64,000 nucleotides of DNA from Shouchella hunanensis (GTDB lineage: Bacteria > Bacillota > Bacilli > Bacillales > Bacillaceae_D): assembly GCF_028735875.1 (NCBI RefSeq), contig NZ_CP117834.1, forward strand, positions 2,096,001 to 2,160,000, written 5' to 3'. Within the stretch, counting starts at the first letter, position 1. Every line of letters begins with the position of its first letter. Below the pieces are notes generated by a model. That model was not told where the DNA came from. It saw only the letters and a program-made list of their open reading frames with translations, and ran no database searches. Made by a program: the position numbers and the translations under genes. This document shows positions 40,701-46,813 of this stretch, one piece after another.

Positions 40701-41715
40701 TATGAGAGATATTGTAACAAAGGAGACCTCTTCAGACTTTATGAAGCAGATTCAACCTATGTATCATGTGATATTAATAAAGTTTAATGAGAAAGAATAC
40801 AATTTATTCTTTCAATATGATCACTCAATTATAGATTTAACATCTGCTCAGATCATTAGACAACAAATTTTACAGCGTTATAGGGAAATTATGGATGGTA
40901 CTAAAGAAGCGATTAAACTCTCTACTAATTACCAAGATTATTTGAAAGTACTTAATAAAGGCCCTATTAATATAACTCCAGAGAGTTTGATTAACAAGTT
41001 TGATTTGCAAGGATTTAGTAAGAACTTGATTTTAGCTGAAAAAAAAATAAAGGAGGTTAAAACGGCAAGAATTCATCAATTGAGATACAGTATTGATTTA
41101 TCTAGATTCCAAAATGAATATGACCCATTTGATTTAACTGCTCAAATTTATCTACTTGTAATATCACGGATTTTAAAAATAGATCATGTACCCTTTAATC
41201 TAATTGTTCACAACAGAAGGTATCAAGATCATAATTTTTCAGACTTAGTTGGATTAGTTTTAGATGGAATTCCATTAAATATCCCAGTTAATCGAGAAAA
41301 TCCAAATGAAATGACAACATTAATTTCTGAGCGTATGACCGAAATTACAAAACATAATGTTAATTTTATGAATTTGGTTTGGAATTTTTCATCTCTTATA
41401 AAATGGAGAAAAGTAATGAGTGAACTAAAAGGGAAAAATTTTCATTGTCCTTTCTTGTTGAATTTTGCTGGGAATGCCGAATCAGAGTACGATAAAGTTT
41501 GGGATATGAGCTTACAACAACTTGATGATGAAGATCAAAAAGGATTAGATTATGCAGATTTTTATGGAATAGTTAAGCTTGTGAATAATCAATTAGATTT
41601 CTTGGTTCTTAGCAAGATACAATCTGATATGGATAATCTGAAATCAATCTTTGAAGAAGAAACATCAAGATTGGTCAATTATTATAATGGGAAATTGAAA
41701 AGTTTGAATGCGTAA
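34714..41715 (+). CDS. PKS: KS-AT-degenerate KR/MT region-ACP-terminal condensation-like domain
   Basis: A 2333-residue last assembly-line protein. KS about 10-445 (Cys180 in HSACSTS, His in EAHGTG and SNIGHLD). AT about 540-840 (Ser634 in GHSLGEY, His735 in the HAFH malonyl motif). About 935-1140 resembles the structural half of a KR without a catalytic half. About 1190-1545 resembles a C-methyltransferase, but its SAM motif I reads ILDISKDST near 1370, with no glycines, so it is probably inactive. 1560-1700 is unassigned. ACP Ser1749 (LGGDSF). Residues 1890-2333 are a condensation-type domain whose HHxxxDG is D-H-S-I-I-D-L (2036-2042), keeping the catalytic second His and the Asp. No thioesterase domain follows, so this domain is the best candidate for chain release or cyclisation. 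Confidence 0.9.
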   Translation: MKVVQEYNGLEIAVIGMSGRFPGASTKNDFWDNLVNEKESISFFEDEELISAGVDPDLMKNPNFVKAKGIFPNLDSFDAEFFNYTPKDASLLDPQVRALHEEVYHALEDAGYGSEKRRDTTGVFLGATNNFSWELQTVLQNLDDGHHFATLQLNDKDFASTRIAYSLNLQGPSVTVHSACSTSLFAIDLACRNLLTGSCSLAIAGGSGLTLPSHNGYLSKDGRINSPDGHCRPFDANAQGTVEGNGVGVVILKRLDEAIQDRDNIYAVIKGSAVNNDGNRKVGFTAPSVDGQSEVIERALVMADVTPQSISYIEAHGTGTILGDPIEIAGLKKVFNNVEPESCGIGSLKSNIGHLDIAAGVSSFIKATLALKNKTIPASLNFEKPNPGLEIENSPFKVVSETTPWERKVVSNQPELYAPLRAGVSSYGIGGTNVHVILEESPELEESSKSRDWKFLALSANSDKSLEELQNRFLNFLEENDCVSAADLAWSQQTRQRELSKRFVLPFKKIDDLKESLNSRIRDKDLSKGKLMSAIKKPSIYFMFPGFGSQYPGMAKELYYSEPIFQMYLDECLKIAENIGENELRDALLNPQTVFKDRLNEADLSQLALFIFEYSLAKLLIYWDITPSGLIGHSLGEYTSACLSGVFNLEAGIKLVLTRGKLMKSMPKGKMISVNASAQDVIPYLSDNNDVTIAAINTPDKCTISGSIDEINKLVKVLMKEKIMCIKLPTNHAFHSRLMEGAHPDLSYAFKKTEMNKPEIPYISNLTGDWINNNDSNDPNYYSKHLSNCVKFAQGIDKILEDKSAVLIEVGPGRALSSFSKQANNYSANTTVNTIREESEEIECNKHLIGTLSNLWGTGVNINWQKYYNEETRNRIELPQYPFQRKKFQIGKGDFTQYLEGKANIELPTFPQDEEQKTEQRVQTSSSPQIGEINWVRTFKLSKANDEDKRTCLILGSNEHFYNLLNNIKDWRFAYYKKSEKFIYNGLLNGQIRDNCFIDYFRLLKNLISNSQFPNTIIFTPESWNELKKDLKLILMIAKDFKVTEKIEFIILTSSSEQKNCTTITSYINGVHAEHSNLKMKHLQANTSEEEWQNIITLELNFWDNQKFVKYENGQRYIKKFQPIYNTETIELGKQKANMNKAMILCDERNLLSSISLANSINMDGKGGIKVLPYRVTPLLYSRDVISNITEIFNQNESSSTINTKGKKLHALFEELITSLTFNFISEKMQLRQDSNFTLTSLRNNLNIDQSLNSYLDYLLSILIEDRVIRKTGDEGGYTLLEPGKVREVNAIKKDILEIDNENAQLDIISELYNKLGLFLSGKFSGQSIYRSINNKYNCDTVIKEEDLYIFKIIKKVLSKITDSTQTVQILDISKDSTLLKTLHPILNDLNVEYSFVNPTQTTIDELQHYAEKVNMDYLNIKKSSFKEFVKDEDREPESFDIVIAAHSISTNTYVADSCQTLQKFLKPNGLVFVIEHTKQNRTLNILNGLMVEWWDFKDRVISPTISENQLFNAVKDSENLYQTIAFTPKNSNCCISTIIVSQKKDTSYYFDKLDKLNKVTVLPSLKTESIDGLKKSLNQQLINDEIEDIYLIDEILNRGKNDNFIQPKNCFELELKKNLIKYLCELQKINVCILSVIPNKNNWCWRDTEWLFNKSEHELEKSYSIYMSGSDIKYAYDTFNHMRNSGIPQLHFLNHLLIDDKRNTHDDKSEVLNEMLEIEKLVKRIWSKLLGRVEIDLNSDFFELGGDSFKLIQMTVDLESAGYQVLMNDVYKYPTIRSLTSYLYQQEMLSIKNINNEIDLENELTFKTGILCKVKNDLAYFDSKINVIFLESENTGDISIVRETLVELKVKNDLLPNFILLSNHKDINSFNVDLKEITKPQLNTLLRELESEQRLYTESIVKQPTSQTFGLSNIQKGHFKGNSQLQLYLIELKEMVNINMMERAFCDVVSSHGLLRSSLLKKMNGYKWKEHSAPLTTTLPFVDLTGYTSKSQKKVMRDIVTKETSSDFMKQIQPMYHVILIKFNEKEYNLFFQYDHSIIDLTSAQIIRQQILQRYREIMDGTKEAIKLSTNYQDYLKVLNKGPINITPESLINKFDLQGFSKNLILAEKKIKEVKTARIHQLRYSIDLSRFQNEYDPFDLTAQIYLLVISRILKIDHVPFNLIVHNRRYQDHNFSDLVGLVLDGIPLNIPVNRENPNEMTTLISERMTEITKHNVNFMNLVWNFSSLIKWRKVMSELKGKNFHCPFLLNFAGNAESEYDKVWDMSLQQLDDEDQKGLDYADFYGIVKLVNNQLDFLVLSKIQSDMDNLKSIFEEETSRLVNYYNGKLKSLNA

Positions 41716-41739
41716 ACTTTGATTAGAAGAGGAGATAAT

Positions 41740-42843
41740 ATGAATTTCAATTCAACAGATGCTTGGGTCTTGATAAAAGACCAGGGCAAGGCTACTTTTA
41801 AGAGAAAAGTATTTCAATTTGAAGAAATTAAAAAAGATGAAGTACTTGTGAAACCTATTTACGGTTGTGTTGAAGGCAATCTTTCACATGCAATAAATTT
41901 AAAACCTGAAGATATTTTTACTAGTAGAAATGAAGAAGAGATTATTTTAGGAAATGGAGGAGTTGTTCAAGTAGATAGTATAGGCTCAGAAGTTTCTAAT
42001 CTGAAAGTTGGGGATTATGGAATATTTTTTTGTAATGGAGAACCGGATGAGTTTGGCTATCCAAAAAAAATAACTGCCTTTGATAAACCAAACAGTATGG
42101 GAGTTTTAGCAAAAAAATTAAAACTTCATCATAGTGAAATAATTAAGGTTCCGAAAGATAGCAACGTTACTCTACAGCAATGGGCAGCCTTTTCGCTTAA
42201 ATATGTTACTGCTTGGTCTAACTTTAATATTGCTTATAAATGTTGGCAGTCTCAGATGCCTAATGTATCACCCGAAGATACTTATGTGTTCGGGTGGGGA
42301 GGAGGTGTTACATTCGCTGAATTAATGTTAGCGAAAAAGTTGGGATGTAAATGTTTTTTAATGACTTCAAAAAAAGAGCGTTTGGACATGCTTGAAAATT
42401 ACGGAATAACAGGTGTAGACAGAAACGTTTATTGTAAATCAGATGAAGATTTTTTAACGTTTGTAGATAGAGTTACTAATGGAAGGGGGGTTTCAATATT
42501 TATTGATAATATTGGTCAATCAGTTTATAAATTGACAATGAAGTCACTTGGAAGACAAGGTGTAATAGCCACTTCAGGCTGGAAAACTGGGAATATGCTT
42601 CCATTACTTAGAGCTAATGAATGTCAAATGAGGCATATTCATGTACACACGCACTATGCAAGTTATGAAGAAGGTGTAGAGGCAATTGATTTCGCCATTA
42701 AGCATAATTGGTTACCTCCTTTAGATGGTGTGGAATATACATTTAATGAAGTACCGAAACTATTAGAATCATATAACGCTGGTGAAATATCCAGCTGGTT
42801 TCCCATATTTCAAGTTAACAAAAGGGGAGAGAAAAATGACTGA
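41740..42843 (+). CDS. Medium-chain dehydrogenase/reductase (crotonyl-CoA reductase/quinone oxidoreductase-like)
   Basis: A roughly 367-residue zinc-independent MDR-family reductase. It has an N-terminal GroES-like half (KKDEVLVKP, VGDYGIFF) and a nucleotide-binding half whose usual AxxGxxG is GWGGGVTFAEL, followed by SKKERLDML and IDNIG. The start is the ATG at 41,740 after GAGGAG. The KAS III gene begins inside its last codons (8-base overlap). The similarity is to enoyl or crotonyl-CoA reductase type enzymes. It could act as a trans-enoyl reductase on the assembly line, or reduce an acyl group made by the KAS III/ACP pair next to it. The sequence does not decide between these. Confidence 0.75.
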   Translation: MNFNSTDAWVLIKDQGKATFKRKVFQFEEIKKDEVLVKPIYGCVEGNLSHAINLKPEDIFTSRNEEEIILGNGGVVQVDSIGSEVSNLKVGDYGIFFCNGEPDEFGYPKKITAFDKPNSMGVLAKKLKLHHSEIIKVPKDSNVTLQQWAAFSLKYVTAWSNFNIAYKCWQSQMPNVSPEDTYVFGWGGGVTFAELMLAKKLGCKCFLMTSKKERLDMLENYGITGVDRNVYCKSDEDFLTFVDRVTNGRGVSIFIDNIGQSVYKLTMKSLGRQGVIATSGWKTGNMLPLLRANECQMRHIHVHTHYASYEEGVEAIDFAIKHNWLPPLDGVEYTFNEVPKLLESYNAGEISSWFPIFQVNKRGEKND

Positions 42844-43765
42844 AATTTTAAAAATAGCTTCAATTGGTACTTATTTACCTTCGAAAAGGGTTGATAATAA
42901 GGCTAAAGCAGAAAAATATGGGTATGCAAAAACTTTTGTGGACCGAAAATTGGGCTTTAAAAGTATTGCTAAAAAGACTAAAGAAGAAACAGTTATTGAA
43001 ATGTGTTTAAAAGCATATGACAATCTAACTAAAAAGCAAGAATTTAATGAAAAGGAAATAGAGTTGGTAACTGTAGTAACCCAAAGTAAAAGCGTGAGCA
43101 TCCCTCATGCTTCGGCCATTATACACAATGAATTAAAACTAAATAAACAGTGTATGACTTTTGACATATCGCAAGGTTGTTCAGGATATGTTCATGCGCT
43201 TTCAATTGTAAAGAGCGTTATGCAATCTTTAAACTTTCAAAATGCACTAATTTTCACTTGTGACCCATATAGTGAAATAATCGACGACAATGATCCTAAC
43301 GTAAGCATGATTTTTGGTGACGGTGCAACTGTTTCATTAATTAATAGCAAGGAAAGCGGTTTTTTTATGAAGGATTTCAAATTTGGCACTGTACCAGAAA
43401 GTAATGAATGTCTTATAAACAAAGATGGTTTTTTCAGAATGGATGGACGCAGAGTATTTAATTACGCTATTCAAGAAATACCTCAAAGCGTGAATCAGTT
43501 GTTGGATAAAAATCATGTGGCTAAAGATGAAGTAGATTTGTTTTTATTTCACCAAGGGTCTAAATATATTGTAGACTCTTTAACAAAACAACTGGAAGTC
43601 AATCAAGATTTGGTAATATTTAATTCTGATAACTATGGAAACACGGTTTCCTCTTCAATTCCTTTGTTATTATCTAGGTATCTTGATAGTTTAGAAATTA
43701 AAACTGTCATATTAAGTGGCTTTGGCGTTGGGTTTACATGGGGAACTTGTATACTATCTAAATAG
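42836..43765 (+). CDS. 3-oxoacyl-ACP synthase III (KAS III/FabH-like)
   Basis: A 309-residue KAS III family protein starting at the ATG after AGGGGAG. The full Cys-His-Asn triad of condensing FabH-type enzymes is visible: Cys115 (QGCSGY), His239 (FHQGS) and Asn269 (YGNTVSSS). It is therefore not obviously one of the His/Asn-altered acyltransferase variants. It lies between a reductase and a free ACP in the operon. Plausible roles are synthesis of a starter acyl group on the adjacent ACP, or acyl transfer to or from it. Housekeeping FabH is unlikely given its place inside the cluster and its divergent N-terminus. Confidence 0.85.
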   Translation: MTEILKIASIGTYLPSKRVDNKAKAEKYGYAKTFVDRKLGFKSIAKKTKEETVIEMCLKAYDNLTKKQEFNEKEIELVTVVTQSKSVSIPHASAIIHNELKLNKQCMTFDISQGCSGYVHALSIVKSVMQSLNFQNALIFTCDPYSEIIDDNDPNVSMIFGDGATVSLINSKESGFFMKDFKFGTVPESNECLINKDGFFRMDGRRVFNYAIQEIPQSVNQLLDKNHVAKDEVDLFLFHQGSKYIVDSLTKQLEVNQDLVIFNSDNYGNTVSSSIPLLLSRYLDSLEIKTVILSGFGVGFTWGTCILSK

Positions 43766-43778
43766 GGAGCGATAAATT

Positions 43779-44030
43779 ATGATGAAATTTGAAGATGTAA
43801 TTAATGTAATGAAAAATGATGAAGCTATGTCTAAAGTTGTTAACCAAGCAACTTTAAAAGACTCTTTATCTAGTATTGGTTTAGATTCACTAGACGTTAT
43901 GATGCTTGCGCATGAATTAGGTGAGGGGTTTGGAATGGAATTGGAATTGAATACTCAAAATAGCATAGATGATATATTAAATATTGCTAATGATAAACTG
44001 AATAGCATCAAAAAAAATAAAGGAGTTTGA
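43779..44030 (+). CDS. Free-standing acyl carrier protein
   Basis: An 83-residue acidic protein with the phosphopantetheine serine at residue 37 in the classical GLDSLDVM motif. RBS AGGGAG lies before the ATG. The thioesterase gene starts 2 bases after its stop. It is distinct from the extender-unit ACP at 4017, which has GFVNS. Its position next to the KAS III suggests that it carries the acyl group handled by that enzyme, perhaps a starter for the N-terminal ACP of the first PKS (inference). Confidence 0.88.
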   Translation: MMKFEDVINVMKNDEAMSKVVNQATLKDSLSSIGLDSLDVMMLAHELGEGFGMELELNTQNSIDDILNIANDKLNSIKKNKGV

Positions 44031-44031
44031 T

Positions 44032-44760
44032 ATGACAAGACATAATTTGTTTTGTATACCTTATGCTGGGGGAGCAGCGGGTGCAATTTACGGAAAATGG
44101 GTACAAAAACTTAATCGGTCAATTAATCTAATCCCGTTAGAACTATCAGGACATGGTCGGAGAATGAATGAAGCTTTTTATAATTCATTAGATGCTGCAG
44201 TTGATGATCTAGTTTCTATTATTGTAAATAACGAGCATTTTTTAAAGAATTCGTTTTCTTTTTATGCCCATAGTATGGGGACAGTTTTAGCATATGAAAT
44301 CTGTAATAAATTAATATCAAAAGGGTTTCCAACTCCCGAAAATTTGTTTATATCTGGTAGGCAACCACCGCATATAAAATATAAAAAAAATGGTATGCAC
44401 TTATTGTCTGATGAGATTTTCATTAATGAAATAAAACAAATAGGAGGTACACCAGAGGAACTTTTTAAATCTCCAGAACTATTAAAGATATTCTTGCCCA
44501 TTCTAAAAAGTGACTATAAAATTATTGAAGAATATCAATTTTTCCCACCAATAAAGCAGCTTGATTCGAATCTGATTTTTCTTTTTAGTAAGAATGACCC
44601 CTTGGTTACACTTGAAAATGTGAAAGAATGGAGTAAGTATACTTTTAAATCTTTTAAGCAGTTCGATTTTGAAGGAGGACACTTCTTTATTAATGAGGAA
44701 TGGCAAGAAATATGTGATATTATTAGTCATGAACTTTTTAAAACAAATTGCTTAACTTAA
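44032..44760 (+). CDS. Type II (external) thioesterase
   Basis: A 242-residue alpha/beta hydrolase of the GrsT/SrfAD family. It has IPYAGG near the N-terminus, nucleophile Ser81 in AHSMGT, Asp189 and His217 (GGHFF). Such enzymes remove stalled or wrongly loaded groups from carrier domains. It is the last gene of the operon, follows the ACP with an AAAGGAG site in the ACP's final codons, and is followed directly by the terminator. Because no cis thioesterase domain exists in the line, a direct role in product release cannot be excluded, but editing is the usual function of this class. Confidence 0.92.
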   Translation: MTRHNLFCIPYAGGAAGAIYGKWVQKLNRSINLIPLELSGHGRRMNEAFYNSLDAAVDDLVSIIVNNEHFLKNSFSFYAHSMGTVLAYEICNKLISKGFPTPENLFISGRQPPHIKYKKNGMHLLSDEIFINEIKQIGGTPEELFKSPELLKIFLPILKSDYKIIEEYQFFPPIKQLDSNLIFLFSKNDPLVTLENVKEWSKYTFKSFKQFDFEGGHFFINEEWQEICDIISHELFKTNCLT

Positions 44761-44767
44761 ATCTTAG

Positions 44768-44811
44768 AACGGAATTACTCTTAGTATTATTATAGGTAAT
44801 TCCGTTTTTTT
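44768..44811 (+). terminator. Intrinsic terminator of the PKS-NRPS operon
   Basis: An 11-bp perfect stem AACGGAATTAC (44,768-44,778) pairs with GTAATTCCGTT (44,796-44,806) and runs into seven T residues (44,805-44,811). It begins 8 bases after the thioesterase stop codon. No comparable hairpin was noticed between the cluster genes. Confidence 0.85.
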
Positions 44812-44812
44812 C

Positions 44813-45217
44813 TTAAACAGTAACTACTATTAACAAAGACAAAATAAAACCAATCCCCGAAATGGGTGTCATTATGTATTTCTCTTTTTTGCTCTTTGAT
44901 AATAAATTGACTATAGTGTTAATCCCGAGAAATATTGTAAAGATAAGAACAATTAAATCAGTAGGTATCACTTTTATATAAGAAAAGCTTACACCTATAT
45001 GTAATAGGTATACAAAGCACATTAGCCATAATATAAGTGCATTACAAGCACTTACAGCGCGTAAAACAGGGGGTAATACTTTATAATATCCTCCCATAGC
45101 TGCTTCACCTAATGGCAAACCTACCGTCAATAGAGCTTGAAAAAAACCTACAGTTGTTAAAATTGCTATTAACAATGATGTAATAGTTACAATGAAAATG
45201 TCCAAATTCCCAGTCAC
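44813..45217 (-). CDS. Small four-helix membrane protein, unknown function
   Basis: A 134-residue hydrophobic protein with four predicted transmembrane helices, transcribed towards the cluster. Its stop lies just beyond the operon terminator. I do not recognise a family with confidence. Features include a GLPLGEAAMGG loop after the first helix and a KSKKEK basic loop before the last helix. Similar small membrane proteins are common in Bacillaceae genomes. It probably marks the native chromosome at the right edge of the cluster rather than a biosynthetic gene. Confidence 0.65.
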   Translation of the reverse strand: MTGNLDIFIVTITSLLIAILTTVGFFQALLTVGLPLGEAAMGGYYKVLPPVLRAVSACNALILWLMCFVYLLHIGVSFSYIKVIPTDLIVLIFTIFLGINTIVNLLSKSKKEKYIMTPISGIGFILSLLIVVTV

Positions 45218-45602
45218 CCGCTTCTTGTAATCTGTAATAATTAAATTAACTCATTAATCAACCAACAATTAACCTCTGTAATAAAATAATATCCTCATCT
45301 TAATAAGAATTTTATTTTCTTCACCAATGTTTTTTATTTTCTCTCATACTTCTTTTATTTATATTAAATTGCATAGAAAATTATAACTAAAGGTGATTAA
45401 AAACATTAAGAAAATGTATAACTATATTTTCAAAATTAAAAAGCCTCCTTTAAATTATTTAATATAATTTATATTAAATACCTTATGTATTATTTAAACA
45501 CTCAGGTTTATTCAAAGGAACATCCTGAAGTCCTATATATATATCAGTCTCGAGGCTTAATTAAATAGTCATTGGAGAAACGAAAAAATTTAAGAGGATG
45601 TC
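45218..45602. other. Intergenic region without recognised gene
   Basis: About 385 bases of AT-rich DNA between the minus-strand membrane protein and the insertion sequence. I see no open reading frame with a convincing ribosome binding site. The part next to 45,217 should contain the promoter of the membrane protein gene. The right part runs into the inverted repeat of the IS. Confidence 0.5.
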
Positions 45603-45676
45603 TGGATAGGCTACACTGAGTTGGACAGAATTTTTAAGGTCAATTAGACTAAAAGCAATATACTTGAGGAGAATCT

Positions 45677-45946
45677 ATGATGACCAAAAGAAAACGTCGA
45701 ACGTTTAGCGAGGAATTCAAAAAACAAATGGTGCGGCTTTATCAATCAGGAAAACCACGGAAGGAAATCATTCGGGAGTATGACTTAACGCCTTCTACGT
45801 TTGATAAGTGGATGAACCAATATGAAAACTCAGGATCATTTAAAGAAAAGGACAACCTTATAGAAGAACATAAAGAGTTACGCGCACTTCGCAAACGAAA
45901 TCAACAGCTTGAAATGGAAAATGATATGCGAGACTTGCCGCACTGA
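45677..45946 (+). CDS. IS3-family transposase OrfA (helix-turn-helix), truncated end
   Basis: An 89-residue product beginning TKRKRRTFSEEFKKQMV with the HTH_21/Tnp_1 core YDLTPSTFDKWMNQY and a coiled-coil tail ELRALRKRNQQLEMEND, as in IS150-group OrfA proteins. The usual ending after MEND is lost: the frame runs to an early stop at a frameshift near the orfA/orfB junction. RBS GGAG precedes the ATG. It binds IS ends in active elements; here it is probably non-functional without OrfB. Confidence 0.8.
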   Translation: MMTKRKRRTFSEEFKKQMVRLYQSGKPRKEIIREYDLTPSTFDKWMNQYENSGSFKEKDNLIEEHKELRALRKRNQQLEMENDMRDLPH

Positions 45947-46785
45947 TCATGGGACGAAAGTAAATGTGATTCGTCAAAACGCTCACAAGTACTCGGTATC
46001 AGCAATGTGCATCGTCCCCAACATCCCAAGAAGCGTTTATTACCACGAAAAAAACGAGAAATCCAACGATAGTGTCCTTTCAAAAGAGATAAATACGGAT
46101 CTTTCAAGAAAGTCGACAAACGTATGACACAAGAAGAATCAAACACAAGTTGAAAGAATGCGGACACGTCGTGTCCAGACGTCGAATTACCCGTATTATG
46201 AAAGAACAAGGACTTGTTTCTATTTATACAGTTGCCCAGTTTAAACCAACTAAAACCGCTTGTAATGAATCAGAAGTTGGGAATACATTAAAACGTGAAT
46301 TTAGACAAGACCAGGAACTGAAGGTAGTCGTGAGCGACTTTAACCTACGTTCGTGTCCAACAAAAATGGCATTACATCTGTTTATTAATCGATTTATTTA
46401 ACCGGAAAATCATTGGATTTAGTGCTGGAGCCCATAAAAACGCCAAGCTTGTTCAACGTGCCTTCGCATCTGTACAAATAAAACTCAATCAACTAGAATG
46501 CCTTCACACAGAACGCGGAAGCGAGTTTAACAATAAGCTAATTGATGATGCGCTAGAAGCTTTTGAGATTAAGCGCTCATTGAGTAACAAAGGAACACCC
46601 TATGACAATGCCGTAGCTGAAGCAACTTTTAAAACCATTAAAACAGAGTTCGTTCGAGGAAAGGTTTTTTCTAGCCAATACGAACTTGATCTATTTGATT
46701 AAGTCCATTGGTACAATCATATCCGAATTCACGGATCTCTTGGATATGCCACACCGACTGAATATAAAATAGTAGACCTTTAAAA
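45930..46785 (+). pseudogene. IS3-family transposase OrfB, multiply frameshifted
   Basis: Pieces of the DDE integrase can be followed through three frames: KVNVIRQNAHKYSVSAM, then KECGHVVSRRRITRIMKEQGL, then a TYVRV.KWHYICLLIDLFNRKIIG segment, then HTERGSEFNNKLIDDAL and TPYDNAVAEATFKTIK, ending HIRIHGSLGYATPTEY. Besides frameshifts and a stop inside ELDLFD*VHWYN, the second catalytic aspartate (normally HTDRG) reads as Glu (HTERG). The element is dead. Confidence 0.8.
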
Positions 46786-46813
46786 AAGTGTCCGATTTAC
46801 TGTTGCCATTCCA

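Larger units (their letters stand above)
45603..46813 (+). mobile_element. IS3-family insertion sequence, decayed
   Basis: Imperfect inverted repeats of about 39 bp (28 of 39 matching by eye) define the ends: left TGGATAGGC... at 45,603 and right ...GTTGCCATTCCA ending at 46,813. Inside is an intact-looking orfA and a broken orfB, the IS3/IS150 layout. No 3-base target duplication is apparent (gtc on the left, ctt on the right), so flanking rearrangement is likely. The right border abuts the open frame of a truncated helicase gene. Confidence 0.8.

Noticed and set aside
42836-43765. KAS III as a His/Asn-altered acyltransferase (ChlB3/CerJ type)
   Set aside because: The Cys-His-Asn triad of condensing enzymes is intact by eye, so the altered-triad class is not supported, although transfer activity cannot be excluded.
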